NCBI GenBank assembly: GCA_964418605.1
Contig: CAYQLY010000002.1
Coordinates: 62,001 to 126,000 of the forward strand
Origin: CAYQLY01 sp964418605
GTDB lineage: Bacteria; Bacteroidota; Bacteroidia; Cytophagales; Cyclobacteriaceae
Reading direction: 5' to 3'
DNA length: 64,000 nucleotides
In this document: positions 26,802-35,253 of the stretch, piece after piece
How positions within the stretch are numbered: position 1 is the first letter of the stretch
Layout: each line of letters starts with the position of its first letter
Notes under the pieces: generated by a model
Database searches by the model: none
The model's input: only the letters and a program-made list of their open reading frames with translations
Told to the model about the DNA's origin: nothing
Made by a program: the position numbers and the translations under genes

Positions 26802-26841
26802 CAGTTGTAAGTGCTAATTAATCTTATTTGCATAATGACGG

Positions 26842-26872
26842 AAGAGGGGGCTTATACCCCCTCTTTGTTTTT
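26842..26872 (+). terminator. Attenuator-like hairpin in the rimP leader
   Basis: AAGAGGGGG (26842-26850) and CCCCCTCTT (26857-26865) form a perfect 9-base GC-rich stem with a 6-base loop, followed directly by TGTTTTTA. This is a classic intrinsic terminator, but it lies between the promoter and the rimP start codon, so it should act on the operon leader. It is 10 bases before the ATG-bearing segment and could also affect translation initiation. Confidence 0.7.
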
Positions 26873-26881
26873 ACAAGACAT

Positions 26882-27346
26882 ATGGGTGCGACAAAAGAAG
26901 AGATTAAAAATAAAATCCTACAGGTCTTTAACCAACTGGCAAAAGAAGATTTTTTTATAGTGGAAATTGTTGTGGCGGGCAATGAAAATAATCCTCGCAT
27001 TACTGTATTGCTGGATAGTGATAAAGGTATTACAATTGATGAGTGCGCAGACATAAGCCGTGTTTTTAATAAAGAATTAGAAGTGCTTTCTATAACTCAT
27101 TATACATTGGAAGTATCTTCGCCAGGATTAGATTACCCTTTAAAGCTTAAGCGTCAGTATACAAAAAATGTAGGGAGAAAATTAAAAATTATGACAAACG
27201 ATGGAGATCAAATAACAGGTATATTGAAACAAATGAATGAAGAGTCTATTTTAATAGAGCTTTCTAAAGAGAAAAAAATAACTAAAGAAATGCTTGAAAT
27301 AAACTTAAGCAATATAAAAAAAGCAAATGTGTTGATATCTTTTTAA
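26882..27346 (+). CDS. rimP: Ribosome maturation factor RimP
   Basis: RimP assists 30S subunit assembly. The 154-residue protein shows the family motifs ITVLLDSDKGITIDECADISR and TLEVSSPGLDYPLK. The ATG at 26882 (MGATKEEIKNK) was chosen because the 18 preceding codons would run through the terminator-like hairpin. nusA follows 11 bases downstream; the rimP-nusA-infB order is conserved across bacteria. Confidence 0.94.
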   Translation: MGATKEEIKNKILQVFNQLAKEDFFIVEIVVAGNENNPRITVLLDSDKGITIDECADISRVFNKELEVLSITHYTLEVSSPGLDYPLKLKRQYTKNVGRKLKIMTNDGDQITGILKQMNEESILIELSKEKKITKEMLEINLSNIKKANVLISF

Positions 27347-27357
27347 AACAATTTGAC

Positions 27358-28611
27358 ATGGAGCACAATGAAGTATTAGTTGAGTCTTTTGCAGAGTTTG
27401 CAAAGTCCAAAAGTGTGGATAGACCTACGATGATGAAAATCGTAGAAGAGGTTTTTCGAACTATGATTCGAAAGAAGTTTGGTACGGATGATAATTTTGA
27501 TATTGTTATTAATCCCGATAAAGGTGATCTCGAGATATGGCGTATACGCACTATCGTAGATGATGATTCTGAAGATATCTGGGATCATGATAAAATCAGT
27601 TTATCTGATGCCAAGAAAATAGAAGCTGATTTTGAAGTGGGTGAAGAAGTAGCAGAACGTATATACTTAGCCGATTTTGGTAGGCGAGTAGTGTTGACAG
27701 CTCGCCAAACACTTGTACAAAAGATCAGAGATATGGAAAAAAATGGTCTTTATCAAAGGTATAAAGACATGGTTGGAGAAGTTATTTCAGCTGAAGTCTA
27801 TCAAATTTTAGCTAATAAGGAAGTACTTGTATTGGATGATGAAGGTAATGAGTTAAGCTTGCCTCGTTTTGAGCAGATAACCAAAGATCGGTTCAGAAAA
27901 GGGGACTTTATTAAGGCTGTTGTTCATAAAGTAGATTTAGTGAATAGTCAGCCTAAAATTGTTCTTTCAAGAACAGCTCCCGCATTTCTTGCTAAGCTCA
28001 TGGAGGCTGAAGTGCCTGAAGTGAGCGATGGTGTTATAGCTATAAAGAAAGTTGTAAGAGAGCCTGGAGAAAGAGCTAAGGTAGCTGTAGAATCGTATGA
28101 TGATCGTATTGATCCTGTTGGAGCATGTGTTGGTGTAAAAGGATCACGTATTCATAGTGTGGTTAGAGAGTTGGCTAATGAAAATATTGATGTGGTGAGT
28201 TATACAGATAATTTGGAACTCTATATTGCACGTGCGCTAAGTCCTGCTAAGATTTCCAGTATGAAGATTGATGAGGAAAATCAACGTGTTGAAGTTTATT
28301 TAAAGCCTGATCAGGTCTCCTCAGCTATTGGAAAGGGTGGTCAAAATATTAGGCTGGCAAGTAAGTTGGTAGGGCTTGAAATAGATGTATTTAGAGAACT
28401 TGATGAACACGAACAAGGTGAAGAAGATGTACGGTTAGAAGAGTTTTCAGATGAAATCGATAAGTGGATTATTGATGAATTAAGAAAAACGGGACTAGAT
28501 ACAGCGCGTAGTGTACTTAGTTTATCTAAAGAAGAATTGGTTCGACGTACAGATTTAGAAGAAGAAATGGTAGATGATGTTATAGCTATTTTAAGGAAAG
28601 AATTTGAATAA
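27358..28611 (+). CDS. nusA: Transcription termination/antitermination factor NusA
   Basis: NusA binds RNA polymerase and nascent RNA. Domains in order are an N-terminal RNAP-binding region (1-130), an S1 domain (about 130-200, GEVISAEVYQI), and KH domains with VGVKGSRIHSVVREL and SAIGKGGQNIRLASKL. A C-terminal helical segment (LRKTGLDTARSVLSLSKEEL) follows. Length 417 is the usual Bacteroidota size. The last 8 bases overlap the TTG start of the lipoprotein gene. In enterobacteria NusA regulates this operon at leader terminators, which makes the rimP leader hairpin noteworthy. Confidence 0.95.
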   Translation: MEHNEVLVESFAEFAKSKSVDRPTMMKIVEEVFRTMIRKKFGTDDNFDIVINPDKGDLEIWRIRTIVDDDSEDIWDHDKISLSDAKKIEADFEVGEEVAERIYLADFGRRVVLTARQTLVQKIRDMEKNGLYQRYKDMVGEVISAEVYQILANKEVLVLDDEGNELSLPRFEQITKDRFRKGDFIKAVVHKVDLVNSQPKIVLSRTAPAFLAKLMEAEVPEVSDGVIAIKKVVREPGERAKVAVESYDDRIDPVGACVGVKGSRIHSVVRELANENIDVVSYTDNLELYIARALSPAKISSMKIDEENQRVEVYLKPDQVSSAIGKGGQNIRLASKLVGLEIDVFRELDEHEQGEEDVRLEEFSDEIDKWIIDELRKTGLDTARSVLSLSKEELVRRTDLEEEMVDDVIAILRKEFE

Positions 28612-29200
28612 ACAGAAGATATATAAGTTAATAGCTGTAGCTTTTCTAATTACAACTATTCAGGGTTGTCAAAAAGCAGATTCTGATACGTATTATCAGA
28701 TGGAAGAGCAGTATACATCTTTTTTGAGCAGATATAAGGTAGGAGATATTATTTTGTTTAAGAACCAAAAAGATACTATTTTAAAATTAAAATTAATAAA
28801 TGTAGGAAGATATACGACATCAAAAAAAATAAAAAATAGCATTAGTCACACAGACAACTATGAGGTTAAAGCGAGTATTTTAAGTCCTAAGGAATGGGTA
28901 AGTTTTAAGTGCTATTTTGGATTTTCGACAGGATTTTCTGCAGATAGTGTGTTTTTTTTCTTTGATATAGATTCTGGGCTGAACGCTAAAAAAATATATA
29001 AAACATTATTTACACACGTCTCAGCTTATAAAAATCAACTTTCTAAAATAGATAGTTTGAAAATTGGAAGTAAAAAATATGTAAACCCTATATGCTTACT
29101 AGATGCACAGGATAGTTTACGTAAGGTTTATCTTATAAAGGATAAAGGTGTTATAAAGTTTTTAGTAGATAAGAGTAGATACTGGTACATAAACGAATAG
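28604..29200 (+). CDS. Putative lipoprotein inserted between nusA and infB
   Basis: A lipoprotein signal (KLIAVAFLITTIQGC) starts the protein, with the cysteine at residue 22 followed by a short polar linker. The remaining 175 residues are lysine- and aromatic-rich with no recognised domain. Translation must start at the TTG at 28604, inside the end of nusA (8-base overlap), because this gives the only complete signal peptide. infB follows 11 bases later. In most Bacteroidota nusA and infB are adjacent, so this gene looks like an insertion specific to a sublineage. Function unknown. Confidence 0.7.
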   Translation: MNKQKIYKLIAVAFLITTIQGCQKADSDTYYQMEEQYTSFLSRYKVGDIILFKNQKDTILKLKLINVGRYTTSKKIKNSISHTDNYEVKASILSPKEWVSFKCYFGFSTGFSADSVFFFFDIDSGLNAKKIYKTLFTHVSAYKNQLSKIDSLKIGSKKYVNPICLLDAQDSLRKVYLIKDKGVIKFLVDKSRYWYINE

Positions 29201-29211
29201 AATAGATTAAT

Positions 29212-31791
29212 ATGGCAGAAGAAAAAATGATGCGATTAAGCCAAGTGGCCAGAAAACTTAATGTAGGCTCTGCAACCATTGTTGAGTACTTATTTAAAAA
29301 GGGATTTAAAGTTGAAAATAACCCTAACTCTAAGATTACAATGGAGCAGGTTGAGCTATTACAGAAAGAGTTTGAATCTTCTGTTTTAGAAAAAAAAGAA
29401 GCTAATGAAATCGAGATAACTACTAAGATAGGCCATGAGGATGAAATAAGTAATGACAATAAAAAAGATGAGACTATTACATCCAAATCAAAGGTTAAAT
29501 TAGCAGGGGTTAAGCTGGTTGGTAAGATTGAGTTGCCAGGCAACAAAAAGAAAAAAACAACCACAGTTGTAGATGAGGAGAGTCTAAAAGAAAAAAAAAC
29601 TGTTGAGGAAGAATCCGTTGAAGAAAAAAAAGAAGAGCCAAAAAATATAGAGTTAATCGAAGGAAAAGCAGACACATTAAAAGGATTAACAGTTATTGGT
29701 AAAATAGAGCTTCCTGCAGAAACTGTTAAAAAAGAAAAAAATACAGACTTTTTTGATAAGAAGAAAAAAAGAAAACGAATTATAAAGGTTGAGGAAGGCA
29801 AGCCTCAAGATACTACACAAAAAAAAGCTTTCATTGGCAAGCCAAAAGAGAAGGAAACTAATAAGGAAAAAGAAGAAATATCAGATAAGGAAATACAAGA
29901 AAAAATAAAAAATACATTAGCAAAGCTAAGTGGTAAAAATACGTTAGTCGGTAAAAGTGCTAAGTATAGAAAAGATAAACGAAATGCTTTTGCTGAGGCT
30001 AAAGAAGAAGAATCGCTTAAAGAAAAAGAGCAAAGTAAAATATTGAAAGTGGCTGAGTTTGTTTCAGCTAATGATTTGGCATTGCTTATAGGGGTTTCAG
30101 TTAATGAAATTATATCTACTTGCTTATCGTTGGGTATGTTTGTCTCTATTAATCAACGCTTAGATGCTGAGTTAATTACAGTTATAGCAGATGAATTTGG
30201 CTATAAAGTTGATTTTACTACTATCGAAGAGGAATCTAAAAATGATATAGCGGAAGAAAAAGATGACCCTTCTCAACTTGTTGAAAGAGCCCCTATTGTA
30301 ACGATTATGGGACATGTTGATCATGGTAAGACAACATTATTGGATTATATACGAAGTTCTAAAGTAACAGCTCAAGAAGCAGGAGGGATTACACAGCATA
30401 TAGGAGCCTATGATGTTGTTACAGATAATGGTAAGCGAATTGTATTTTTAGATACACCAGGGCATGAGGCTTTTACAGCAATGCGTGCTAGAGGAGCTAA
30501 AATTACAGATATTGTAGTTATTGTAGTAGCTGCTGATGATAATGTAATGCCTCAAACGAAAGAAGCTATTAATCATGCTCAAGTTGCTGGCGTACCTATT
30601 ATTATTGCTATTAACAAAATAGATAAACCTGATGCCAATCCGAATAAAATTAAAGAAGAGTTAGCTCAACTTAATATTTTAGTTGAAGACTGGGGGGGTA
30701 AATATCAATCTCAAGAGCTTTCTGCTAAAAAGGGAATTGGTGTCCCAGAGTTATTAAACAAAATATTGCTTGAAGCTGAATTGTTAGAGCTAAAAGCCAA
30801 TCCGAATAAAAAAGCAATAGGTACTGTTATAGAGGCATCTTTAGATAAAGGCAGGGGTTATGTTACAACCCTACTTGTTCAATCAGGAACGTTGCATATA
30901 GGTGATATTATATTAGCTGGAGCGCATTATGGCAGAGTCAAGGCTATGATGGATCATCGTGGCACAAGATTAAAAACAGCTATACCTTCTACACCTATAC
31001 AAATACTTGGATTTGATGGTGCTCCTCAAGCTGGAGATAAATTTAGTGTTATGGATAGCGATCGTGAGGCAAGGGAGATTGCCACAAAGAGAGAGCAGAT
31101 TCTTCGTGAGCAGAGTATTCGTACTAAAAAACATATTACACTTGATGAGATTGGTCGAAGATTAGCAATTGGTAATTTTAAACAACTTAATATTATTATC
31201 AAAGGTGATGTTGATGGTTCAGTTGAGGCACTTTCTGATTCATTGTTGAAATTGTCTACAAAAGAAATACAAGTTGTTATTATTCATAAAGCCGTTGGAC
31301 CTATTTCCGAGTCGGATGTATTACTTGCCTCTGCTTCAGATGCGGTGATTATAGGTTTTCAGGTAAGACCAACTGCTAATGCAAGAAAATTGAATGAGCA
31401 CGAGCAAATAGAAATTAGACTTTATTCTATCATTTATAATGCCATTGAGGAGTTGAAGCATGCGATGGAAGGTATGCTTGAGCCTAAATTAGAAGAGGTT
31501 ATTGTTGGTAATGCTGAAGTTCGAGAGGTATTTAAAATATCCAAAATGGGTACTGTTGCAGGTTGTTATCTTGTCGAAGGATATATTAAGCGAGCTAATC
31601 GGGTACGTCTTATTAGAGATGGTATCGTTGTTTTTTCTGGTGATATCGATCAGTTAAAAAGATTTAAAGAAGATGTTAGCGAGGTTAGAATGGGCTTTGA
31701 ATGTGGGATTAGTATTAAGAATTTTAATGATATCAAAACTGGCGACATTATTGAAAGTTATGAAAATAGAGAAGTTAAACGTAAGTTATAG
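29212..31791 (+). CDS. infB: Translation initiation factor IF-2
   Basis: IF-2 delivers initiator tRNA to the 30S subunit. A long, Lys/Glu-rich N-terminal region (about 60-280) precedes the GTPase domain. G1 GHVDHGKTT is near residue 367, G3 DTPGHEAF, and G4 NKID in AINKIDKPD. Domains II to IV follow, including the C-terminal IF-2 module ending EVKRKL. Length 859 is normal for the phylum. It is the last gene of the rimP operon and faces rpoD across a strong bidirectional terminator. Confidence 0.97.
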   Translation: MAEEKMMRLSQVARKLNVGSATIVEYLFKKGFKVENNPNSKITMEQVELLQKEFESSVLEKKEANEIEITTKIGHEDEISNDNKKDETITSKSKVKLAGVKLVGKIELPGNKKKKTTTVVDEESLKEKKTVEEESVEEKKEEPKNIELIEGKADTLKGLTVIGKIELPAETVKKEKNTDFFDKKKKRKRIIKVEEGKPQDTTQKKAFIGKPKEKETNKEKEEISDKEIQEKIKNTLAKLSGKNTLVGKSAKYRKDKRNAFAEAKEEESLKEKEQSKILKVAEFVSANDLALLIGVSVNEIISTCLSLGMFVSINQRLDAELITVIADEFGYKVDFTTIEEESKNDIAEEKDDPSQLVERAPIVTIMGHVDHGKTTLLDYIRSSKVTAQEAGGITQHIGAYDVVTDNGKRIVFLDTPGHEAFTAMRARGAKITDIVVIVVAADDNVMPQTKEAINHAQVAGVPIIIAINKIDKPDANPNKIKEELAQLNILVEDWGGKYQSQELSAKKGIGVPELLNKILLEAELLELKANPNKKAIGTVIEASLDKGRGYVTTLLVQSGTLHIGDIILAGAHYGRVKAMMDHRGTRLKTAIPSTPIQILGFDGAPQAGDKFSVMDSDREAREIATKREQILREQSIRTKKHITLDEIGRRLAIGNFKQLNIIIKGDVDGSVEALSDSLLKLSTKEIQVVIIHKAVGPISESDVLLASASDAVIIGFQVRPTANARKLNEHEQIEIRLYSIIYNAIEELKHAMEGMLEPKLEEVIVGNAEVREVFKISKMGTVAGCYLVEGYIKRANRVRLIRDGIVVFSGDIDQLKRFKEDVSEVRMGFECGISIKNFNDIKTGDIIESYENREVKRKL

Positions 31792-31813
31792 GTTTGCCTT
31801 TTCTGTAGTAAAA

Positions 31814-31850
31814 ATAAAAGCCTCATAAAATGAGGCTTTTATTTTGTTTT
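31814..31850. terminator. Bidirectional terminator between infB and rpoD
   Basis: AAAAGCCTCA pairs with TGAGGCTTTT (31816-31825 and 31831-31840) around a 5-base loop, with A-runs before and T-runs after, so it serves both convergent genes. Confidence 0.85.
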
Positions 31851-31851
31851 T

Positions 31852-32712
31852 TTATAAATAATTCTTAAATAATTGAACTTTAGTTGATTGGCTTAATTTT
31901 TTTAGAGACTGATCACGCAATTGTCTTATACGCTCTCTGGAAAGACTTAATTTTTCTGCGATTTCTTCTAAAGAATGTGCTCTTTTGTTTCCTAAGCCAT
32001 AAAATAGTTTAATTACTTCTTTTTCCCTGTCATTTAAACTAGCTAATAATCGTGTTATCTCAATAGATAGTGATTGGCTAACTAATTTCTCAGATGGATT
32101 GAGCGCACTCGAATCTTCTAATACATCAATAAGCGATCCTTCTTCATCACTTGAGAAAGGGCTATCTAATGATACGTGCCATTTTGCGAAATTCATAATA
32201 TCCTCTATCTCAGAAGCTTTCATTTCTAAAACCTCTGCTACTTCTTCCGTGGTAGGTTCACGATTGTGTATTTGCTCGAGTTTCACGCTCGCATTTGTAA
32301 TTTTTTTGATATCAGCAATTTTATTAAGTGGCAATCTTACAAGTCTTGATTGTTCTACAATAGCAGATAATATGCTTTGGCGGATCCACCATACAGCATA
32401 ACTGATAAATTTGAAGCCTCTTTTTTCATCAAATTTTTGAGCTGCGCGTACTAAGCCATAGTTGCCTTCATTGATTAAGTCATCAAGCTTAAGGCCCATA
32501 TTTTGGTATTGCTTAGCCACACTGACTACAAATCGCAAGTTAGCACTTACCAATTTTTTTAATGCTTCCTCATCGCCAGCTTGAATTCGCTTCGCTAGTT
32601 CTACTTCTTCCTCAGCTGTAATCATAGGTAGCTTAGCAATTTCTGCTAAGTATTTATCAAATGATATACTTTCTCGGTTTGTAATCTGTTTGCTGATCGT
32701 TAGTTGCTTCAT
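31852..32712 (-). CDS. rpoD: Primary sigma factor RpoD/SigA, short Bacteroidota form
   Basis: This 286-residue housekeeping sigma factor lacks the long region 1.1 of proteobacterial sigma-70, as is normal for Bacteroidota. Region 1.2 is SISFDKYLAEIAKLPMITAEEE. Region 2 includes VVSVAKQYQNMGLKLDDLINEG and SYAVWWIRQSI (promoter melting and -10 binding). Region 4.2 is the helix-turn-helix HSLEEIAEKLSLSRERIRQL. This sigma type reads the TAnnTTTG/TTTG promoters seen through the window. The start MKQLTISKQIT is the usual one. Confidence 0.97.
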   Translation of the reverse strand: MKQLTISKQITNRESISFDKYLAEIAKLPMITAEEEVELAKRIQAGDEEALKKLVSANLRFVVSVAKQYQNMGLKLDDLINEGNYGLVRAAQKFDEKRGFKFISYAVWWIRQSILSAIVEQSRLVRLPLNKIADIKKITNASVKLEQIHNREPTTEEVAEVLEMKASEIEDIMNFAKWHVSLDSPFSSDEEGSLIDVLEDSSALNPSEKLVSQSLSIEITRLLASLNDREKEVIKLFYGLGNKRAHSLEEIAEKLSLSRERIRQLRDQSLKKLSQSTKVQLFKNYL

Positions 32713-32783
32713 GGTTTGTGGTTTTATTTATCTGTTAAAACTTACAATTCGTTATATTTATTAAATTTTTTTATCTTTTTATT

Positions 32784-33692
32784 ATGTATACGAATAAACC
32801 GCTTAATCGTTACCGCCAAAAGTTGCGACTTAAAGAAAACAAAAAAAGAGTTTATTTCGTTCTTAAATTTCTGTTTTTTTTAATCTTGGGTTATACCCAT
32901 TTGCACTACATGTCTGAGGTAAAATCCTATGGTATTAAGCCTATTTACTTAAGAGCACTTTTATTGTATATATCTGCTAATCTCATTATATCTACTTTGC
33001 GGTTGCTGTTGGTTTATATTTATATTAAACGGCATAAACTACAAAATGATTACAAGGATAATTTTATTTTAGGAATTAACCAAATTGCATCTATACTTTC
33101 ATTTTCAACTATAGTGGTTGTCGTTCTTTATTTGTTGAAAATTAATCCTGGACAGCTTTTTACGTCTTTGAGTATCGTCGCAGCTTCGTTGGTTTTATTA
33201 TTTAAAGATTATATTTCTAATGTCATGAACGGGTTGATCATTATGTTTTCTGATCAATTTTCATTAAATGAATATGTGAAAATAGGAAACTATAGAGGGC
33301 GTATTGTAGATATTAACTTATTGCATATTCAACTCAAAAGTGATGAAGAAGATGTTATTCATATACCTAATAATTTGGTGCTTTCTAAGGATGTGGTAAA
33401 CTATACCAACGGGAATGTCCAGACTATGTATGTTGAATTTGAATTAAAACCCATTTTATATGATAAGTTGTTGGAATTAGAAAGTGAACTTATTCAACAG
33501 CTGAATAAGCATTTTTCTGACTATGTTCAGAATTCTGGTATTCATTTACGTATAATTAAGATTACTAAAGATGAGGTTGTTGTAAGGATTACTATTGGTT
33601 TAGTTAATCAGGGGAATCAATTTGAGAAGTTAATTAGAAACTATTGTAATCAATTTGTTGTTAGCTTCTTAAGTAAGAATATACTTATATGA
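32784..33692 (+). CDS. Mechanosensitive ion channel, MscS family
   Basis: About three N-terminal membrane segments (residues 25-45, 50-75, 95-120) precede the pore helix region LSIVAASLVLLFKDYISNVMNG, followed by the MscS beta domain: MFSDQFSLNEYVKIGNYRG, GRIVDINLLHIQL and VIHIPNNLVLSKDVVNYT. Length 302 is typical. The channel opens at the inner membrane on osmotic downshock. Its stop overlaps the ytxJ start by 4 bases (ATGA), giving a coupled pair. Confidence 0.92.
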   Translation: MYTNKPLNRYRQKLRLKENKKRVYFVLKFLFFLILGYTHLHYMSEVKSYGIKPIYLRALLLYISANLIISTLRLLLVYIYIKRHKLQNDYKDNFILGINQIASILSFSTIVVVVLYLLKINPGQLFTSLSIVAASLVLLFKDYISNVMNGLIIMFSDQFSLNEYVKIGNYRGRIVDINLLHIQLKSDEEDVIHIPNNLVLSKDVVNYTNGNVQTMYVEFELKPILYDKLLELESELIQQLNKHFSDYVQNSGIHLRIIKITKDEVVVRITIGLVNQGNQFEKLIRNYCNQFVVSFLSKNILI

Positions 33693-34036
33693 ATTGGAAA
33701 AATCTCTCAGATAGTGCAGGTTTAGAAGAATTAAAAAAACGTTCTTTTCAGAGCTCAGTATTGATTTTTAAACATAGCACGAGGTGTTCTATCAGTAAAA
33801 TGGCTTTGGATCGGTTAGAACGATCATGGAAAGAAGATGAAATGCTAAATGTAATGACTTATTTTTTGGATTTATTGGCATACCGGCCAGTTTCTAATCA
33901 AATAGCGGAAGACTTTGATGTTGAGCATCAATCGCCACAGCTATTATTTATTAAAGACGGTAAATGTATCTATCATGCCTCTCATGGCGATATTGATTAC
34001 AAAAAAGTTGTTGATAAATATCTTTTATTAGTGTAG
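33689..34036 (+). CDS. ytxJ: Bacillithiol-system redox protein YtxJ
   Basis: The 115-residue thioredoxin-fold protein belongs to the YtxJ (DUF2847) family, monothiol proteins linked to bacillithiol metabolism, a thiol used by many Bacteroidota. The active-site region is IFKHSTRCSISKMALDRLE with a single cysteine, and HQSPQLLFIKDGK is the conserved cis-proline loop. It overlaps the MscS gene by 4 bases and is convergent with porV, 5 bases apart. Confidence 0.88.
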   Translation: MNWKNLSDSAGLEELKKRSFQSSVLIFKHSTRCSISKMALDRLERSWKEDEMLNVMTYFLDLLAYRPVSNQIAEDFDVEHQSPQLLFIKDGKCIYHASHGDIDYKKVVDKYLLLV

Positions 34037-34041
34037 GTATT

Positions 34042-35226
34042 TTAGTCAACAGCTGAATTTTCAACTTTTGATTTCTTGTTAAAGTCTAAGCGGAGTGAGA
34101 ATCTGAGCGTTTCTGCTAATGGATTTGCTTGAGAGCGTGAGACGAGATAAGCCACATCAAATCCAAGGGACTTATATTTAAGACCCAATCCAAATGTAAA
34201 ATAATTTCTATTGCCTTTTCTTGGATTTTCATAAAAATAACCCAGGCGTCCAAAAAACAGATCATTGTAGGCATATTCTGCTCCCCATGAAAGGATAATT
34301 TCTTGGAGTTCTTCTTTTAAGCCATCCGGTGCATCTGCAAATGAGCCAAACATGCCGCCTAATAAACTTTTATTTCCTGCTGGTGGAGTAGGAACCATGA
34401 GTTTATTCATATCCATGGCTATGGTTAATTTATTGTAAGGGTCTAGCTCTGTGGTTAATCCAGCTCCTATACGAAAATTGGTTGGAATAGCTTCTTTATT
34501 GTTTGGATTTGAATAAGTAACCTTGGGGCCTATATTGGATATATTTAAGCCATAAGTTAATAGCGTATTCTTTTTATTTAAGAGAAAATCTTTTTGGCCA
34601 AATAAAGAAACATCTGCTGAGGCGGACAGTACAGATTTGACCTGTGTTCCTATGTTTTGATTAAAATTTCCTGTTAAATTGGAGTGTAATAGTCTTCCTA
34701 ATACAGCAACACTAAAGGTATTAGATAACTTTCTTGAATAAGAAGCATCAAATGTAAATTCACGTGGGGTGAAATCGCCTAGGGATACATTTTGATTATT
34801 TCTTAAATTAATATCGCCATATGTAAAATATTTTAATGCTACCCCGACTACCTCTTGTTTACTTATTTTCATGTATCCCGCTAAATAAGAAATAGACATA
34901 TCGTTTACAATGCGAGCAAGCCATGGGGTAAAACAAAGAGATACGCCGTAATCTTTTTCTATGAAGGCTAACTTTGCCGCATTCCAATACATGGCATTAG
35001 CATCTGGAGATGTTGCAACGCCTACATCTCCCATTCCTGCTGCACGTGAATCAGGTGTGATTGTTAGAAATGGTAGAGCTGTAGTGATAATTCGTTGGGT
35101 GGTATCTTGGCCTATTATAATGCCTGTTGAGCCTTGTGAATAGGCTTTAGGTGTTAGACAAACCACATAACTTATAAGTACTAAGGGTGTTGCTAGTAGG
35201 TATAAAAAACAACTATTCTTCATCAT
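34042..35226 (-). CDS. porV: Type IX secretion outer membrane protein PorV (LptO)
   Basis: PorV is the shuttle that accepts T9SS cargo from the translocon and passes it to the PorU sortase. A signal peptide ending KAYSQ is followed by the diagnostic LPFLTITPDSRAAGMGDVGVA and PDANAMYWNAAKLAF, and a beta-barrel with a C-terminal end SLRLDF. Length 394 is normal. It lies 27 bases downstream of porU on the same strand, a pairing conserved in Bacteroidota. A full -7 box lies only 6 bases before its ATG. Confidence 0.95.
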   Translation of the reverse strand: MMKNSCFLYLLATPLVLISYVVCLTPKAYSQGSTGIIIGQDTTQRIITTALPFLTITPDSRAAGMGDVGVATSPDANAMYWNAAKLAFIEKDYGVSLCFTPWLARIVNDMSISYLAGYMKISKQEVVGVALKYFTYGDINLRNNQNVSLGDFTPREFTFDASYSRKLSNTFSVAVLGRLLHSNLTGNFNQNIGTQVKSVLSASADVSLFGQKDFLLNKKNTLLTYGLNISNIGPKVTYSNPNNKEAIPTNFRIGAGLTTELDPYNKLTIAMDMNKLMVPTPPAGNKSLLGGMFGSFADAPDGLKEELQEIILSWGAEYAYNDLFFGRLGYFYENPRKGNRNYFTFGLGLKYKSLGFDVAYLVSRSQANPLAETLRFSLRLDFNKKSKVENSAVD

Positions 35227-35231
35227 GTTTT

Positions 35232-35239
35232 CAAATATA
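35232..35239 (-). promoter_or_regulatory. Possible internal promoter -7 box before porV
   Basis: TATATTTG on the minus strand, full consensus, inside the porU-porV spacer and 6 bases before the porV ATG. A transcript from it would be leaderless or nearly so. A TTTA about 24 bases upstream is a near match to the -33 box. Confidence 0.3.
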
Positions 35240-35253
35240 ATGTATACGCTGGA

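Noticed and set aside
26828..26881. An 18-codon N-terminal extension of rimP from a TTG at 26828
   Set aside because: It would run through the strong terminator hairpin and has no similarity to RimP; the ATG at 26882 fits the family.
26835..26957. A 40-codon leader peptide overlapping the start of rimP, considered as a translational attenuator
   Set aside because: It reads through the hairpin and out of frame into rimP, without the regulatory codons that a leader peptide usually has.
29151..29801. A 216-codon minus-strand frame opposite the start of infB, rich in Ser and Phe
   Set aside because: Its composition is the reverse complement of the Lys/Glu-rich IF-2 N-terminus, a common artefact.
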